In this document: positions 24,692-34,467 of the stretch, piece after piece
How the letters are laid out: the number at the start of each line of letters is the position of its first letter
How positions within the stretch are numbered: position 1 is the stretch's first letter
Assembly (NCBI GenBank): GCA_011503125.2
Contig: WWBZ02000082.1
Coordinates: 930,001-994,000 of the forward strand
Direction of reading: 5' to 3'
Origin: Botryosphaeria dothidea
Taxonomy: Eukaryota > Ascomycota > Dothideomycetes > Botryosphaeriales > Botryosphaeriaceae
DNA: 64,000 bases
The notes under the pieces: model-generated
What the model saw: only the letters and a program-made list of their open reading frames with translations
Told to the model about the DNA's origin: nothing
Databases searched by the model: none
Made by a program: the position numbers and the translations under genes

Positions 24692-25897
24692 ATGTCAGAC
24701 AGCGACGCTGAGCCCGCCCCGGCCCTGCCGCCCGACGCCAAGATCGAGCAGGCCCTGCGCCGCCTTGTGCGCGACCTCTGGCTTGCAGGCGACCACGACA
24801 ATTTGACCGTGAAGCGCATCCGCAAGTCCGCCGAGGAACAGCTGCGCCTGCCTGATGATTTCTTCAGAGATGATTCCACGTGGAAAGACCGCAGCAAGAC
24901 TGTGATCACTGATCAAGTTGTAAGTCAATTGCGTTTCTGCGTCATCTGCGCGTTGTGCGCTGACCTCAATGCCATGCAGAGCGTGCAGGAACGCGACGGA
25001 GCTGAGGACGAGCCTGCAGAGCCTGAGGAACCGCCGAAGAAAAAGCGCGCCCCCAAGGCCGCCTCCGCGCAAAAGCGCAAGCCTTCAACCAAGAAGCAGA
25101 CTGCAGCTCCTACCAAGTCGAGTGGACGCAAACGCCAAAAGGTCTCTATCTCCTCTGATGCGGAGGACGAGGACCCTGCCCTTCGCAGCGATGCATCTGA
25201 GCCCCCTGAGCCATCCACCAAGAAGCCCACAAAGAAGTCTCGCGTTGTCGAGGAAGATTCAGAGGGCGATGGCGGCGCGTCCCCAGCGCCACGCCCATCA
25301 TCCAAACGTAAGGGAAGCCCGCAGTCCGGCCCTGCTGATGATTTCGGTGATGACACGAACGCTCTAGAAAGATCAACGAGTCCAGTCCAGGACGCGAAGC
25401 CTGCCGCTTCTGACAGTGAGATGTCAGTGTTGATAGATGAGCCGCCCAAGAAGAAGCGTCAAAAGAAAGCAGGCCCAACCAAAGAGAAACAGAGCAAATC
25501 CACTAGCAAGAAGAGCAAACCCAAGGATGAGAAGGAACTCGACCCGCAGGAAGCCGAGATCAAACGGCTGCAGGGCTGGCTGGTCAAGTGCGGAATTCGT
25601 AAGCTGTGGGGCAAAGAGCTCAAACCATTCGAGACTCCCAAAGCCAAGATCAGCCATCTTAAGGAGATGCTGAAAGAGGTCGGAATGGACGGACGCTACT
25701 CAGTTGAGAAAGCTCGACAGATCAAAGAACGCCGGGAACTTGCCGCCGACCTAGAGGCAGTCCAGGAAGGGGCAAAGAGATGGGGCCAGTCGGAGTCAGA
25801 CGAAGAAGACGGCAGAATTCAGCCCAAGCGAAGACTCGCGAAAGGCCTCAAAGATCTGGAAGGTCTCATCGAAAGCGAAGGCGAAGAAACTGATTAA
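24692..25897 (+). CDS. DEK_C-domain-like chromatin/transcription protein
   Basis: Exons 24692-24919 and 24980-25897 give 381 aa. The N-terminal 76 residues (KIEQALRRLVRDLWLAGDHD, LTVKRIRKSAEEQLRL, FFRDDSTWKDRSK) resemble the helical DEK C-terminal DNA-binding fold. A long basic and acidic low-complexity middle follows, with several candidate nuclear-localisation signals (PPKKKRAPK, KKPTKKSRV, PPKKKRQKK). The C-terminal conserved block (LQGWLVKCGIRKLWGKELK, AKISHLKEMLKEVGMDGRYS) matches an uncharacterised ascomycete family annotated as transcriptional regulator. A nuclear chromatin role is inference. The 60-nt intron (GTAAGT...ATGCAG) is in frame and stop-free, so a retained form would still be open. 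It is divergent with TPS1. Confidence 0.8.
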   Translation: MSDSDAEPAPALPPDAKIEQALRRLVRDLWLAGDHDNLTVKRIRKSAEEQLRLPDDFFRDDSTWKDRSKTVITDQVVSQLRFCVICALCADLNAMQSVQERDGAEDEPAEPEEPPKKKRAPKAASAQKRKPSTKKQTAAPTKSSGRKRQKVSISSDAEDEDPALRSDASEPPEPSTKKPTKKSRVVEEDSEGDGGASPAPRPSSKRKGSPQSGPADDFGDDTNALERSTSPVQDAKPAASDSEMSVLIDEPPKKKRQKKAGPTKEKQSKSTSKKSKPKDEKELDPQEAEIKRLQGWLVKCGIRKLWGKELKPFETPKAKISHLKEMLKEVGMDGRYSVEKARQIKERRELAADLEAVQEGAKRWGQSESDEEDGRIQPKRRLAKGLKDLEGLIESEGEETD

Positions 25898-26712
25898 AAC
25901 CTGGGTGTACTGGCATGATCTAACCACAAGCACGCCAGTCTTGCTTCGATTCTCTGTCATCCCTGCTCTTCTCGGGATCGCGGGGCTCAAGCCTACTTTG
26001 GCGGATCGAAAGGAGCGTCCCCATGTGCGAAATACAGGTCTACCAGCGAACGCGCAAAGTGCCTCAGATTATGACTGCGTCAACCTCCTGCCTACTCGTG
26101 CATCCACTTTGGTGGCACACATTTGCTATAAGGCTCTACATGGGGGCAACAAGCATAGGCTACCGCAATATCATGTGTACGGAATTCTCACAGTCTGGTA
26201 AAACTCGACTGTAGCCAAAAGCCACGAGACAGACGGTGTCTATGAAGACTGTCTTGATAACTTCGCGGGGAGACCCGGCATTAGTGCACACTTCTCAGTC
26301 TCACTCGGGCCACTAGATAGATGCAATACTATGCAGAAGCTTGGATGTGACATTCGGATGAATTTGAGCTCCCTGCGTGTCCACTTCCGTCACTAGTTTA
26401 CTAATCGCTAACGTACTTGCCGGGAGATATGCATTCTTCGTAGAAAACTTGCAATCATGGAATTGAATTGTTCGACCAATTTTGCCAGAGCGTTGGAAAA
26501 ACACAATTTGCTGAGAGTTCATGTGCAAGAGACCCAGTTTACAATCGCGCAATCGCTCCATTTCCATCACGGGAACATTTGTTGTGATATTACATGATCC
26601 GACCCCGTAGGATACGGTCCCCGTACGGCATGGGTAATAGCTGGATGTTTTGAACAAATACCGATTGATCATGTCGGCATTTGAACGTCGCCTGAAAGGG
26701 AAAGTGACTTCG
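25898..26712. other. convergent intergenic with one doubtful small ORF
   Basis: This is the 3' flank of both the DEK-like gene and the b561 gene. A minus-strand ATG frame at 26672-26313 (119 codons, Cys at several positions, no signal peptide) has no recognised family. It lies just downstream of b561 on the same strand and may simply be 3' UTR or chance. Otherwise nothing was seen. Confidence 0.35.
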
Positions 26713-27562
26713 TTACAGACCGAGCTTCTGCTTCTTGATTCTAGGAATAATGCCGACCAAGGTAATCAGGGACGCAACGATGACGGCCCACAAGTTGATG
26801 TGTAGCACGTTGACATTGAAGGTGGTCCTCGTCGCGGCAGCAATCGTCACCAATGCGAGCACAAAGGTGATGTAGCCAAAGAACCTATGGTACTTGTATA
26901 TCTTCTTCGCCCTGTCGACGCCACGATAAACCGAGGGTGTGAAGAACTGGGTGAATCCGACAATGACCTGTAAGACAAGGAAGACGTAGGTAATGACACC
27001 GAGGATGGCGTGCGGAGATTCCAAATGGTCCAGGCCACCGCGTTCCTTGTTCACTTCTATGACGATGAGGCCGGCAAGGAGCGCAAGGACACCGACATGA
27101 TTCAGGACGGCATGGACGTAGGTGCCTTTACGTTTCTGATCGGGGGTATGTGTAGGCTGCAGGATGAGCGCGGCCTGAGTGATTAGGAGCAATCCGGCGG
27201 AATTAAGCAGCTAAGACGAGAGTCAGAATATGGCAACGCAACGCATGGCGAAATTGAAGACGTACTGGATGAGCAGTGAAAAGAATCACGTCGTGAGAGA
27301 GGATGCCGGCCCATATGATAGCAGTAAGCTGGAAATCAGCAGTCAGCGTTGTCGAGGCAGAGCAACAATTGCGGCAGGAGAAGCTTACAATCCAGATGCC
27401 GGCTTGCGCGATGATACCGGTGCCGAGGATCAGATTCCAGGCCAACGATTTGCCTTCCTTTTGTGAAGCATCGCCAGGACGGCCCAGGAGCGGCTCCTGC
27501 TCGCCATGGCCGTTACTGATGGAGCCAGGATGCTGCTCGGGAATGCCGGTGGCAGAAGCCAT
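26713..27562 (-). CDS. cytochrome b561 / ferric-reductase transmembrane protein
   Basis: Exons 27562-27389, 27328-27266 and 27210-26713 give 244 aa. Six hydrophobic helices follow a soluble N-terminus (EQEPLLGRPGD, an acidic-dileucine-like sorting motif). Heme-ligand candidates are paired on successive helices: H78 (LFTAHPLLNSAG), H117 (VHAVLNHVGVLALLAG), H146 (ESPHAILGVITYVFLVLQ) and H187 (YKYHRFFGYITFVLAL). This is the b561 four-His pattern that holds two b hemes. Family members move electrons across internal membranes, often from ascorbate or to ferric iron; the donor here is unknown. The middle exon of 63 nt carries half of the first heme helix. It ends with a basic cytosolic tail RIKKQKLGL. 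Confidence 0.9.
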
Positions 27563-28341
27563 TTTCAGTGCAATGATTCGGCGAGAGGGGCGAAAATTCT
27601 GACAGACCGTTAACTCACGGAACCGGGGCCTGTTATATGGGATCCAGCCGTAAAGGCGGGGTGGAGATCACGTCGGTAGGGACGTGTTGACGTTATGCAC
27701 TAAGCGTCGAAGCTGCCTGATAGCTCCAGCCACTCACAGGCGCCGGCTTACAAAAGAAGGCGGCTGGGGTTCCGCATCACCTTAGTTTCAAGCCGATGCT
27801 TATTGGACGGGCCGCTCCAAAGCGTCAGGGCTGTGGGGGGCCGGTGGGCGCACAAATGCCGGAAACTCCGGCCAGCAAAGAGGTCCCCACGTCCCTTGCG
27901 CGCACTCTTGCAACGTATGCCTTTCAGTTGAGCGCAGATGCTTCCGGCCGCTTCCAAAGCTTGCAGAGTCAGGCTCGCTATGGGGATCAGCGATTTGAGC
28001 CCAAACTTTTCCCCGGGTCCGGGCCACTGCGCATCGTTGACGAAACCATTTTTGCTTTTAGCCATGCCTCTTTCCGTCAGCGCCGAAACACATTCAACCG
28101 CGGCCGTGCTTATCGCAAGCTGACGGCTCACGAACACCAGCATAGAACAGCAGAATATTTACTCACGTTTCCAGACGTAGTTACCGCCACTACTAATCAT
28201 TTCCTCATTTACGGCGGCCATGAGTGGAATGTAATAAAGCAGGGCTGCCACGAAACTAACTTTCTTCCATACCCGCTGTTTGGCTGTATTCCAAGACGCT
28301 GCTATTACTCTACAGGGATAGAATCTGTAGAAGCCGCCTCG
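27563..28341. other. intergenic
   Basis: This is the promoter of b561 and the 3' flank of the RING gene. A plus-strand frame 27796-28410 (204 codons) overlaps the RING gene's 3' end antisense. Its product looks unstructured and matches nothing I know, so it is left as chance. Confidence 0.45.
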
Positions 28342-30018
28342 CTACTCAGCCATGTTCAGATCATCATCTGGATCAACGGGCTGAGGAGCTGGTGGAGGCC
28401 CCGGAGCTGACCGAGGCCAAGAGGCAATTAGATCTGGCTTTTTATCAACGAGCTCTTTAGGATCGTCCTCCAACTTGTGCTGAACCAACTCTCGCCGAAT
28501 AGATTTTGCCCATGCCTCCCATAAGTCCAGTGGCATCTTCTTGTACCGCCCGGCCCTCACACCCTCGTACTCTTGGTCCAGGTTGGTCTGCCATGTCTTC
28601 GCCATCTCGACCAACTCGTCGAAATCTTCCAGGCCCTCCTCTGAAAAGCGCCACAGATCATCGTCATTCCCCTTTCCAATCCGTCCCTCTGGGATTGCGA
28701 TGCGGTCCAAAAGACGACGGCCAGGTACACGGCACTTGGGACAGGTGAAATCAAAGTATCCCGGCAGGTCCCAGGAGTTAAAGATGCATGGTGGGTGGAA
28801 TTGGTGGTCGCAGTGAGTGCTGCATATTGTAAGCTTCATTTCAAAGTTCCGGCACGGGAAACTCACGTTATTCGTACGTCACCGTCTTGCCAATCCTCCC
28901 AGCAGACCGGACATTTTTCATCGCTACCCTTCTTGGCATCGTCCAAAGCGATTGGATGGCACCCAAACAGGTCATGATTCAGCTTTCCATAATTTTTGAA
29001 CCTGTCGAGTACCTGTTGGACCGCGTCTTTGACTGTGTTGTCTTTCGTCGTGTCAACAACAAGGTCCATTTTCTTGAAGGCTCGTCCGCGGCCCCACTCC
29101 CTAAGCAGTCGATAATCAAAATTCCTTCGCGCTCTGTCCTGGATGTAGCGGGTCGAGTTCAAGACATCCGTTTCGTACTTGTCCCAGACGGGGATAGCCT
29201 CTTTGCAAGGCAGCAAACGTGCCATGTTCTTGTCGTCCAGGACAAAGATACGCTTGCGCACGTGTTCATCTTCCACGTGCCAGTACACGAGGTCGCGCTC
29301 GAATGTCTCCTCGGCATTGATAAGACGAACCAGCAGCCAGGCAGTCGGATGCAGTGACATGAATGCCTAGCTCATTTTTGTCAGCGTGTGCACGGATTGA
29401 TACGAAGATATGCCTTACACGGCGAACTGCAGCGTCTCTATCAGGATGGCCCTCGGGAAATCTCTCGGCGGCATTTTGCATTTCAATGAGGACCTTGAGG
29501 ATTTCCTCGCGCCACTCTCGGACCCAGTCCAGTTCAGGACGTTGCTGAAAGACGGCAGCAAGGTGTTCGAGAGGACTGTCATAGAGCTTTTCGCCCAGAT
29601 CGTCCAGATCGTCGATTCGAGATACGTCCATCTCGGGAATGAAGCTCTTGAGATCGCCCCAATTGCGGACCCAGAGGTCAAGAAGTTCTTCTTTGTCCTC
29701 TTTCTCAATCTTAACGAACTTGGTCTGATGCAGCATGACCATCCATTCGGTGTACCAGTCGAACGTGTCTCTCAGAAGGCCGAGATGCTGAATGTTGGAC
29801 CCATCTGGTTCAATCGGCCGTTCAAGGCGGGTGTGACGAACATCAGAAAAGTAGTGGAGAAGGGCTGCGTTGCCGGCGGCCTCCTGCAGCATTCCGTACG
29901 GTTCCCAGGATTCAGTCTTGCCCTCCAGGCTGTCGATCCATAGGCCAAACTCTCCCTTGAGAGTCCCAGTCGGATCGCAAAACTCTGCGGCAGCTTCGCG
30001 GATTTCTTCTGCGGACAT
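28342..30018 (-). CDS. RING-H2 zinc-finger protein, uncharacterised
   Basis: Exons 30018-29419, 29366-28867 and 28819-28342 give 525 aa. A single RING-H2 finger is visible after joining exons 2 and 3: C352-x2-C355, C370-x-H372-x2-H375-x2-C378, C393-x2-C396 (CPVCWEDW, HCDHQFHPPC, FTCPKC). That makes it a probable E3 ubiquitin ligase. The 350 residues upstream are acidic and Trp-rich with no recognised domain; the tail after the finger is charged and ends in a Pro-rich segment. The finger is split by the 47-nt intron 28866-28820 (GTGAGT...TGCAG), which must be spliced to form it. It lies head-to-head with NEDD8 over 529 bp, so co-expression with the neddylation pathway is possible but unproven. 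Confidence 0.82.
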
Positions 30019-30547
30019 GTCTCAGACGGAGGTGAGAAGGCAGTATCCAAGGCCCATGTCGGATCGAAGCATAGAAATGAGTATAGCCCATAAAAGACGG
30101 CGGTTTTGCACTGCTGCATTCATCGCGAAGACAATGAGGGGTTCATTGACCGAAGGACTTGAGCCGGCATTGAAACGGCGCACAGGGTAGAGGGGACAAT
30201 GGCTGCAAACAGCCACATTGTGGAAGCATGGAGGACATGTGCAATTGAGGAGATTAGTCATGGTGATGATGGAAAGCGCGTGGTGGTGGGGTAACAGGTG
30301 AAGGTCGGCGGAGCTGCGGCGGAAGGCGGAGGTGCCCCGCTGCACTGCGGCGCCAGGCATCCACGGCCGCAGAGACGTGCGGCAGCCTGACTGCGCGCAA
30401 GCAACAACCGCCCTCATTCACCTCCGCCGCCTCTACATCTTCCGCTGCCACGCCACTTCAACCAACAAATCCACAAGCCTTGCCTTATTTCTGCCACGCC
30501 TCCGATAACGCGTGCTCTCCTCGCCTCCACCTCCGCGTTCAAACACC
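30019..30547. promoter_or_regulatory. shared upstream region RING / NEDD8
   Basis: A 529-bp gap between divergent starts. It has CCGCC-rich stretches near the NEDD8 side (30.42-30.5 kb) and no clear TATA box. Bidirectional action is inferred from position only. Confidence 0.4.
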
Positions 30548-30947
30548 ATGCAAATCAAGTACGTCTGTGCCCCGCCTCCACTGCGCTGTGCTGGCTAACT
30601 GTACCGCCAGGGTGCGCACTCTCACCGGCAAGGAAATCGAGCTCGACATCGAGCCCGACTACAAGGTATTGGCTTCCCGACCGCGCTCTTCAATGCCCGG
30701 CTGACATACATCTCCCAAAGGTCTCGCGCATAAAGGAGCGTGTCGAAGAGAAGGAGGGCATTCCCCCGGTCCAGCAGCGTCTGATCTTCGGCGGCAAACA
30801 GATGTGTGTGCTTTCTTCATTGGTTTCCTGAGTAGTGATTAACGCAGTCCCGGGTGCAGGAGCGACGATAAGACGGCCGCTGAGTACAATCTGGAGGGCG
30901 GTGCCACTTTGCACTTGGTTCTTGCACTGCGTGGTGGTACTGCATGA
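30548..30947 (+). CDS. RUB1: NEDD8/Rub1 ubiquitin-like modifier precursor
   Basis: Exons 30548-30558, 30611-30665, 30721-30803 and 30860-30947 give 78 aa. The protein is ubiquitin-like with the NEDD8 signature [45 protein letters not shown] and [10 protein letters not shown]. It ends RGG-TA, so two residues must be trimmed to expose Gly76 before conjugation to cullins. Three introns of 52, 55 and 56 nt interrupt this tiny gene; exon 1 is 11 nt. Two AGs compete at the last acceptor (after 30846 and after 30859); only the second keeps the frame ([13 protein letters not shown]). Its neighbours are a RING-H2 gene upstream and elongin A downstream, both ligase-type proteins. Confidence 0.96.
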
Positions 30948-31355
30948 GCTGTCGAGACCTCATCAGACGGCTGGCGCGGGACGGATACCATGGGCAGGAC
31001 GAAACGATAGTCGCGTTGGATGGCCATCTTGCACAGGCTGCGCTTCAGCTTCGACACAGCGATGAAGGCGTTCCGGCATGAGCACTGCGAGTGATCACAA
31101 GCACAGAAGCATTATGCACAGAATCTCGGAGAAATGATCAATGGTCTTCAAAAGAACTGCCGTCGTGCCCAATCCATTGTGCTATATACTGTATGCCCAG
31201 CCCGGCCAAGGGGCCCCGTAAACGCCAGTTGAATCCCTCGAGATTGGGGTATCCTCTTCTTTAGATCAAAATTCGCCAGTACCCACCCTCCTTTGAATGC
31301 TGTGACGTCCGCCAACTCCACGCTATCTAAAAACGGAAGACAAAGACCCACGCTC
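30948..31355. other. convergent 3' flank
   Basis: A 408-bp stretch between the stops of NEDD8 and elongin A. Nothing beyond short chance frames was seen. Confidence 0.5.
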
Positions 31356-32300
31356 CTACTTCTTCCTTGCCGGCATGAGACAGTTTGCCTCAGCCTTCCT
31401 CTTCAAGGGACGCGTAGCAGTGTCGGCCATCGGATCAGTCGCACGACCCTCTACATCCATGTCCCTTCCCGCACCTTCAACCTTTGTCAGCTGTGCTACA
31501 GGAGTCGCTCCTGATGTCAGCGCCCTGAGCCTAGCCTCTGCTTCGTTCCTCTGCCTTTGGTTCGAATCGCCTGGAGTAGCGGCTGGGCGTCTAGGTAGTG
31601 ATAGTCTCGAAGGCGCCTGTTTGCCCCTGTCGATGGGTTGTGGAGCCCTGCTCTTTTCAGCCACCATACTCTTGGGCGCACTTAATGTTCTAGTTCGACT
31701 TGAAAGCAAATGGGTTGGCACGTTCATGAGTGAGTTGCTCCTCTTGGCGGCCACAGTTGCTTGGGCTTTGTGTTGGATTTTGGCAATTATGCCACGGCCG
31801 GTAAGCCTCTTCTTAGACTCTCCCGGCATGAAAGTGTAGTTTCGCGGATCCCGTGTAATCGAAGGGCCAGAAGAGGTATGCATCCGACGATGCTTGACGG
31901 GATCGATGGCGCGGTCAAGCAGTTTGCTGGTGTTCTTCTTGCGTTCTTGTTCCTTCTTGGCCAAAGCAACCTTCAGAGCTGCCTCCTGCGCAGCGAATTC
32001 CTCCTTCTGCTCGCGGCTGAGCTTGTCGTAGACCTTGCCCCACATGGTTGGGTTGCGGGGCTTGTGTGCTTTCTTCTCCCAGTTTTGGATGTCGCGCTTT
32101 ATGAAGCTGAACCACAAGGGGCCAGTATCCTCGGCAATGTGTGGGCTGTTAGCTTCGATTTGTCGCAGCTGTTGCGGGTTTTCGACTTTCTTCAGAACAG
32201 GCTCCAGGACGTGAAATGGAAGATCCCCAACGTCGACGATCAGATCGATGCTGCGCTGCAAGCGCCGCCTGGTCGTGTCCAGTAACGAAGAGGTGGGCAT
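31356..32300 (-). CDS. ELA1: elongin-A-like protein (RNA Pol II elongation / ligase adaptor)
   Basis: Single exon, 314 aa. The N-terminal 110 residues are the elongin A family region: an F-box-like start (DLPFHVLEPVLKKVENPQQL), then LWFSFIKRDIQNWE and PTMWGKVYDKLSREQKEEF. In yeast Ela1 pairs with Elc1 and Cul3 to ubiquitinate stalled RNA polymerase II. The remaining 200 residues are basic, Ser/Pro/Arg-rich and low in structure, ending KRKAEANCLMPARKK, likely nuclear. The first true ATG in this frame is 32300 (CCAAAATGCC context). It is divergent with THO7, another transcription-elongation factor, and converges on NEDD8, which modifies cullins. Confidence 0.88.
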   Translation of the reverse strand: MPTSSLLDTTRRRLQRSIDLIVDVGDLPFHVLEPVLKKVENPQQLRQIEANSPHIAEDTGPLWFSFIKRDIQNWEKKAHKPRNPTMWGKVYDKLSREQKEEFAAQEAALKVALAKKEQERKKNTSKLLDRAIDPVKHRRMHTSSGPSITRDPRNYTFMPGESKKRLTGRGIIAKIQHKAQATVAAKRSNSLMNVPTHLLSSRTRTLSAPKSMVAEKSRAPQPIDRGKQAPSRLSLPRRPAATPGDSNQRQRNEAEARLRALTSGATPVAQLTKVEGAGRDMDVEGRATDPMADTATRPLKRKAEANCLMPARKK

Positions 32301-32731
32301 TTTGGCAGGTGAGAGTGGCAAATGCGAGACGCTCTCGCGGTATGCGGAAAGTAAATGGCTCTATGGGGTCGCAGGTATGAAGCGATGGCGGATTCCGCGG
32401 CCGATGGCGGCAACAAGCTCCATGTGGAAGCGGCTCTCAGCGTGGGGAGGCGAAGGCGCGCCTTGAAAGGTGAGGGTAGGATGCGAAGGGCCCCGGGTCC
32501 AGGTTGGGCGGCGGCGGCGGCGAAGGTCGTGCAGGTAGGAAGAGCTTAAATAGTCTGGTAAGTGCCAAAGGGAGGCGGAGGTGCCGCTTGACCACTGCTC
32601 CCAGCCTGACGTCTTTAAATACCACAGCGGAGCGCGCCCCGAGGTTGAGCCGGAGCAGTCCAAGATCTACCCACGGCCGCGCTGCTCTGCAAGAACACCC
32701 CATCCCCTCGCCTTCTCCGTCCGTGTCAGCC
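32301..32731. promoter_or_regulatory. shared upstream region ELA1 / THO7
   Basis: A 431-bp gap between divergent starts. A GGCGGCGGCGGCG run near 32.51 kb is the only low-complexity feature. The bidirectional promoter is an inference. Confidence 0.4.
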
Positions 32732-33797
32732 ATGTCGTCGCAGGACTATGGCCTGCTCGACCAAGCCGATGAGGGTAAGTGCTCCTACTTGTTGATGTCC
32801 CAATGGCGGCTCCTAACAAAGTTCAGATCTGATCCACAAGTCGCGTCTGTTGCGCATCGAAGAGCGGCCGTTCCAGCGCATCACCAAACGCCTTCTTACG
32901 CCCGATTCGCCCATCTACAACCCTCCTTCAAACCTCCCAACCCCTCCACCTGATGCTACCTCGGCCGACGATGAGCTTGACGCTGCCCGAGCAAGCCAGG
33001 CGGCCCAACGCGAGGCATGGCGCACCGACATGCTGCTTGACTTTGCCGCCCTAGCCGACAGCGTCGTGCGCATTCAGCTCCTCCGCAACAGCAACGAAGC
33101 TGAGAGAAAGCGCTATGCCGCGGAAAAAGCGAAGATTGAAGCCACGGCCGCCGCCATCCGCGAGAGCACTGCATCGCTGCGTGTCCAGCTCGATGCCGCC
33201 CGGGCAACCTTGGCCCGTAGGAAGACGTATGACGAGCTAGCCGAACGTATTACAAGCAACCGCATGCTACGGCCTCGCGAGGACCAGGCCTCCCAGCTTC
33301 AGAAGCTGGAGTCCGAAATCGCGGAGCTAGAACAAGAAAGCCGGGTTTATGCCCAGACATGGGCCGAGAGAAGAGAGCAGTTTGGCAGGATTGTCGAAGA
33401 AGGGCGTCAAATGTTGCGGCTCATTAGGGATGAGAAGGAAGAAGCAGAACGCAAAGAGGGCATGGAAGGCGGTGAGGAGGGTCTTGATGAAGGTCCTGAC
33501 GGGAGCAGTGCAAAGGGCGAGGCGAGCGTAGTGGGCACCCCCAGGCCTGACATTGGTGGCCAGACACCAAATCCTGCCCAGGGCAGTCAGTTGGTGGTGC
33601 AAAAGGGCCTACTATCTGCTCCGAGTCCGGCTGCCAGCTTTGGCGGCGCAGGTAGCCCAGCGAGAAAGGACGACGACAGTCAGAATGACAACAGGGACGC
33701 GGACATGACCGAGTCTGGAGAAGTGGACAATGAAAGTGAAATGGAAGAGGGCGAAGCAGAGGAAAATACCCCGGGAGAAAAGATGGACGTCTCGTAG
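32732..33797 (+). CDS. THO7: THO complex subunit 7 (Tho7/Mft1-like)
   Basis: Exons 32732-32774 and 32827-33797 give 337 aa. The N-terminal region DLIHKSRLLRIEERPFQRITKRL starts the Tho7 family domain. A long coiled coil follows (about residues 80-215: RNSNEAERKRYAAEKAKIEA, SQLQKLESEIAELEQESR, WAERREQFGRIVEEGRQML). The C-terminal third is acidic and Gly/Ser-rich, ending ESEMEEGEAEENTPGEKMDVS. THO couples transcription to mRNP packaging and export. The 52-nt intron (GTAAGT...TTCAG) sits after residue 14, a common place for fungal introns. The TREX-2-type PCI protein at 59-61 kb works in a linked export step. Confidence 0.9.
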
Positions 33798-34071
33798 CAC
33801 CCGAGTCTACACTCAGTAACAGCATGGAACGGCGTCAGGAGTTGAGAATCTGTTGGGTTGGTGCAACCAAAAATCTTTTGCAACAGCAATGACATTACAG
33901 ATTAAGACGGGTATTTCACTCCAGTCAGGAATTTCTCGTCACTCGGTGAAATCCCAATGATAGCATGAATCCAGCACGCCGGCTGAAAGACTAGGAAACA
34001 TCGCCAACGCCGTTATCTCCAATCACACCATCCTCCAGGCGATTTTGCATGAAGCACCCAGCTGGCTGGAC

Positions 34072-34467
34072 TTAGAACAAGCAATCCAAACAGCAGCAAC
34101 ATGCAAGACCTGCCAATAGACCAGTGAAGATACCATCAGAACCGCTCTTCTTCTCCTCCACATAGACGGTTTGAGGCGGATATCCCTGTTGGTACTGCAT
34201 CTGTCCGGGTGGTGGGCCGTACATTTGCTGCTGGTCGGGAGGATAATGGCCTTGAGGCGGAGGTGCGCCGTAGTATCCTTGAGGTGGAGGCGATCCGTAT
34301 GCACCCTGGGGAGGAGGTGTTGAATAGTCGGAGGGAGGAGGAGGGCCATATGCTGCTGGCGGCGGCTGCTGGGGATAGCCAGGGGGAGGAGCGTCCTATC
34401 CGTTGTCAAAATGCATGCTCTTTCGTACACGGGGATTTTGGGGATAGCTTACGAATTTTTGCGACAT
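34072..34467 (-). CDS. CYSTM-type cysteine-rich tail-membrane protein
   Basis: Exons 34467-34453 (5 codons, MSQKF) and 34395-34072 give 112 aa. The N-terminal two thirds is built from short Pro/Gly/Tyr/Gln units (PPPQGAYG, PPPQGYYG, PPPQGHY, GYPPQ). Then comes VYVEEKKSGSDG and a C-terminal membrane-embedded block FTGLLAGLACCCCLDCLF. That is the CYSTM pattern: a short hydrophobic segment with clustered cysteines at the extreme C-terminus, preceded by a disordered Pro/Tyr/Gln region. Such proteins are tail-associated membrane proteins linked to stress tolerance. The 57-nt intron is GTAAGC...GGATAG. The gene was found by reading this strand directly; a shorter or different frame would hide it. 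Confidence 0.87.

Noticed and set aside
27796..28410. 204-codon plus-strand frame antisense to the RING gene end
   Set aside because: It overlaps a well-supported gene on the other strand, and no domain or plausible introns are seen.
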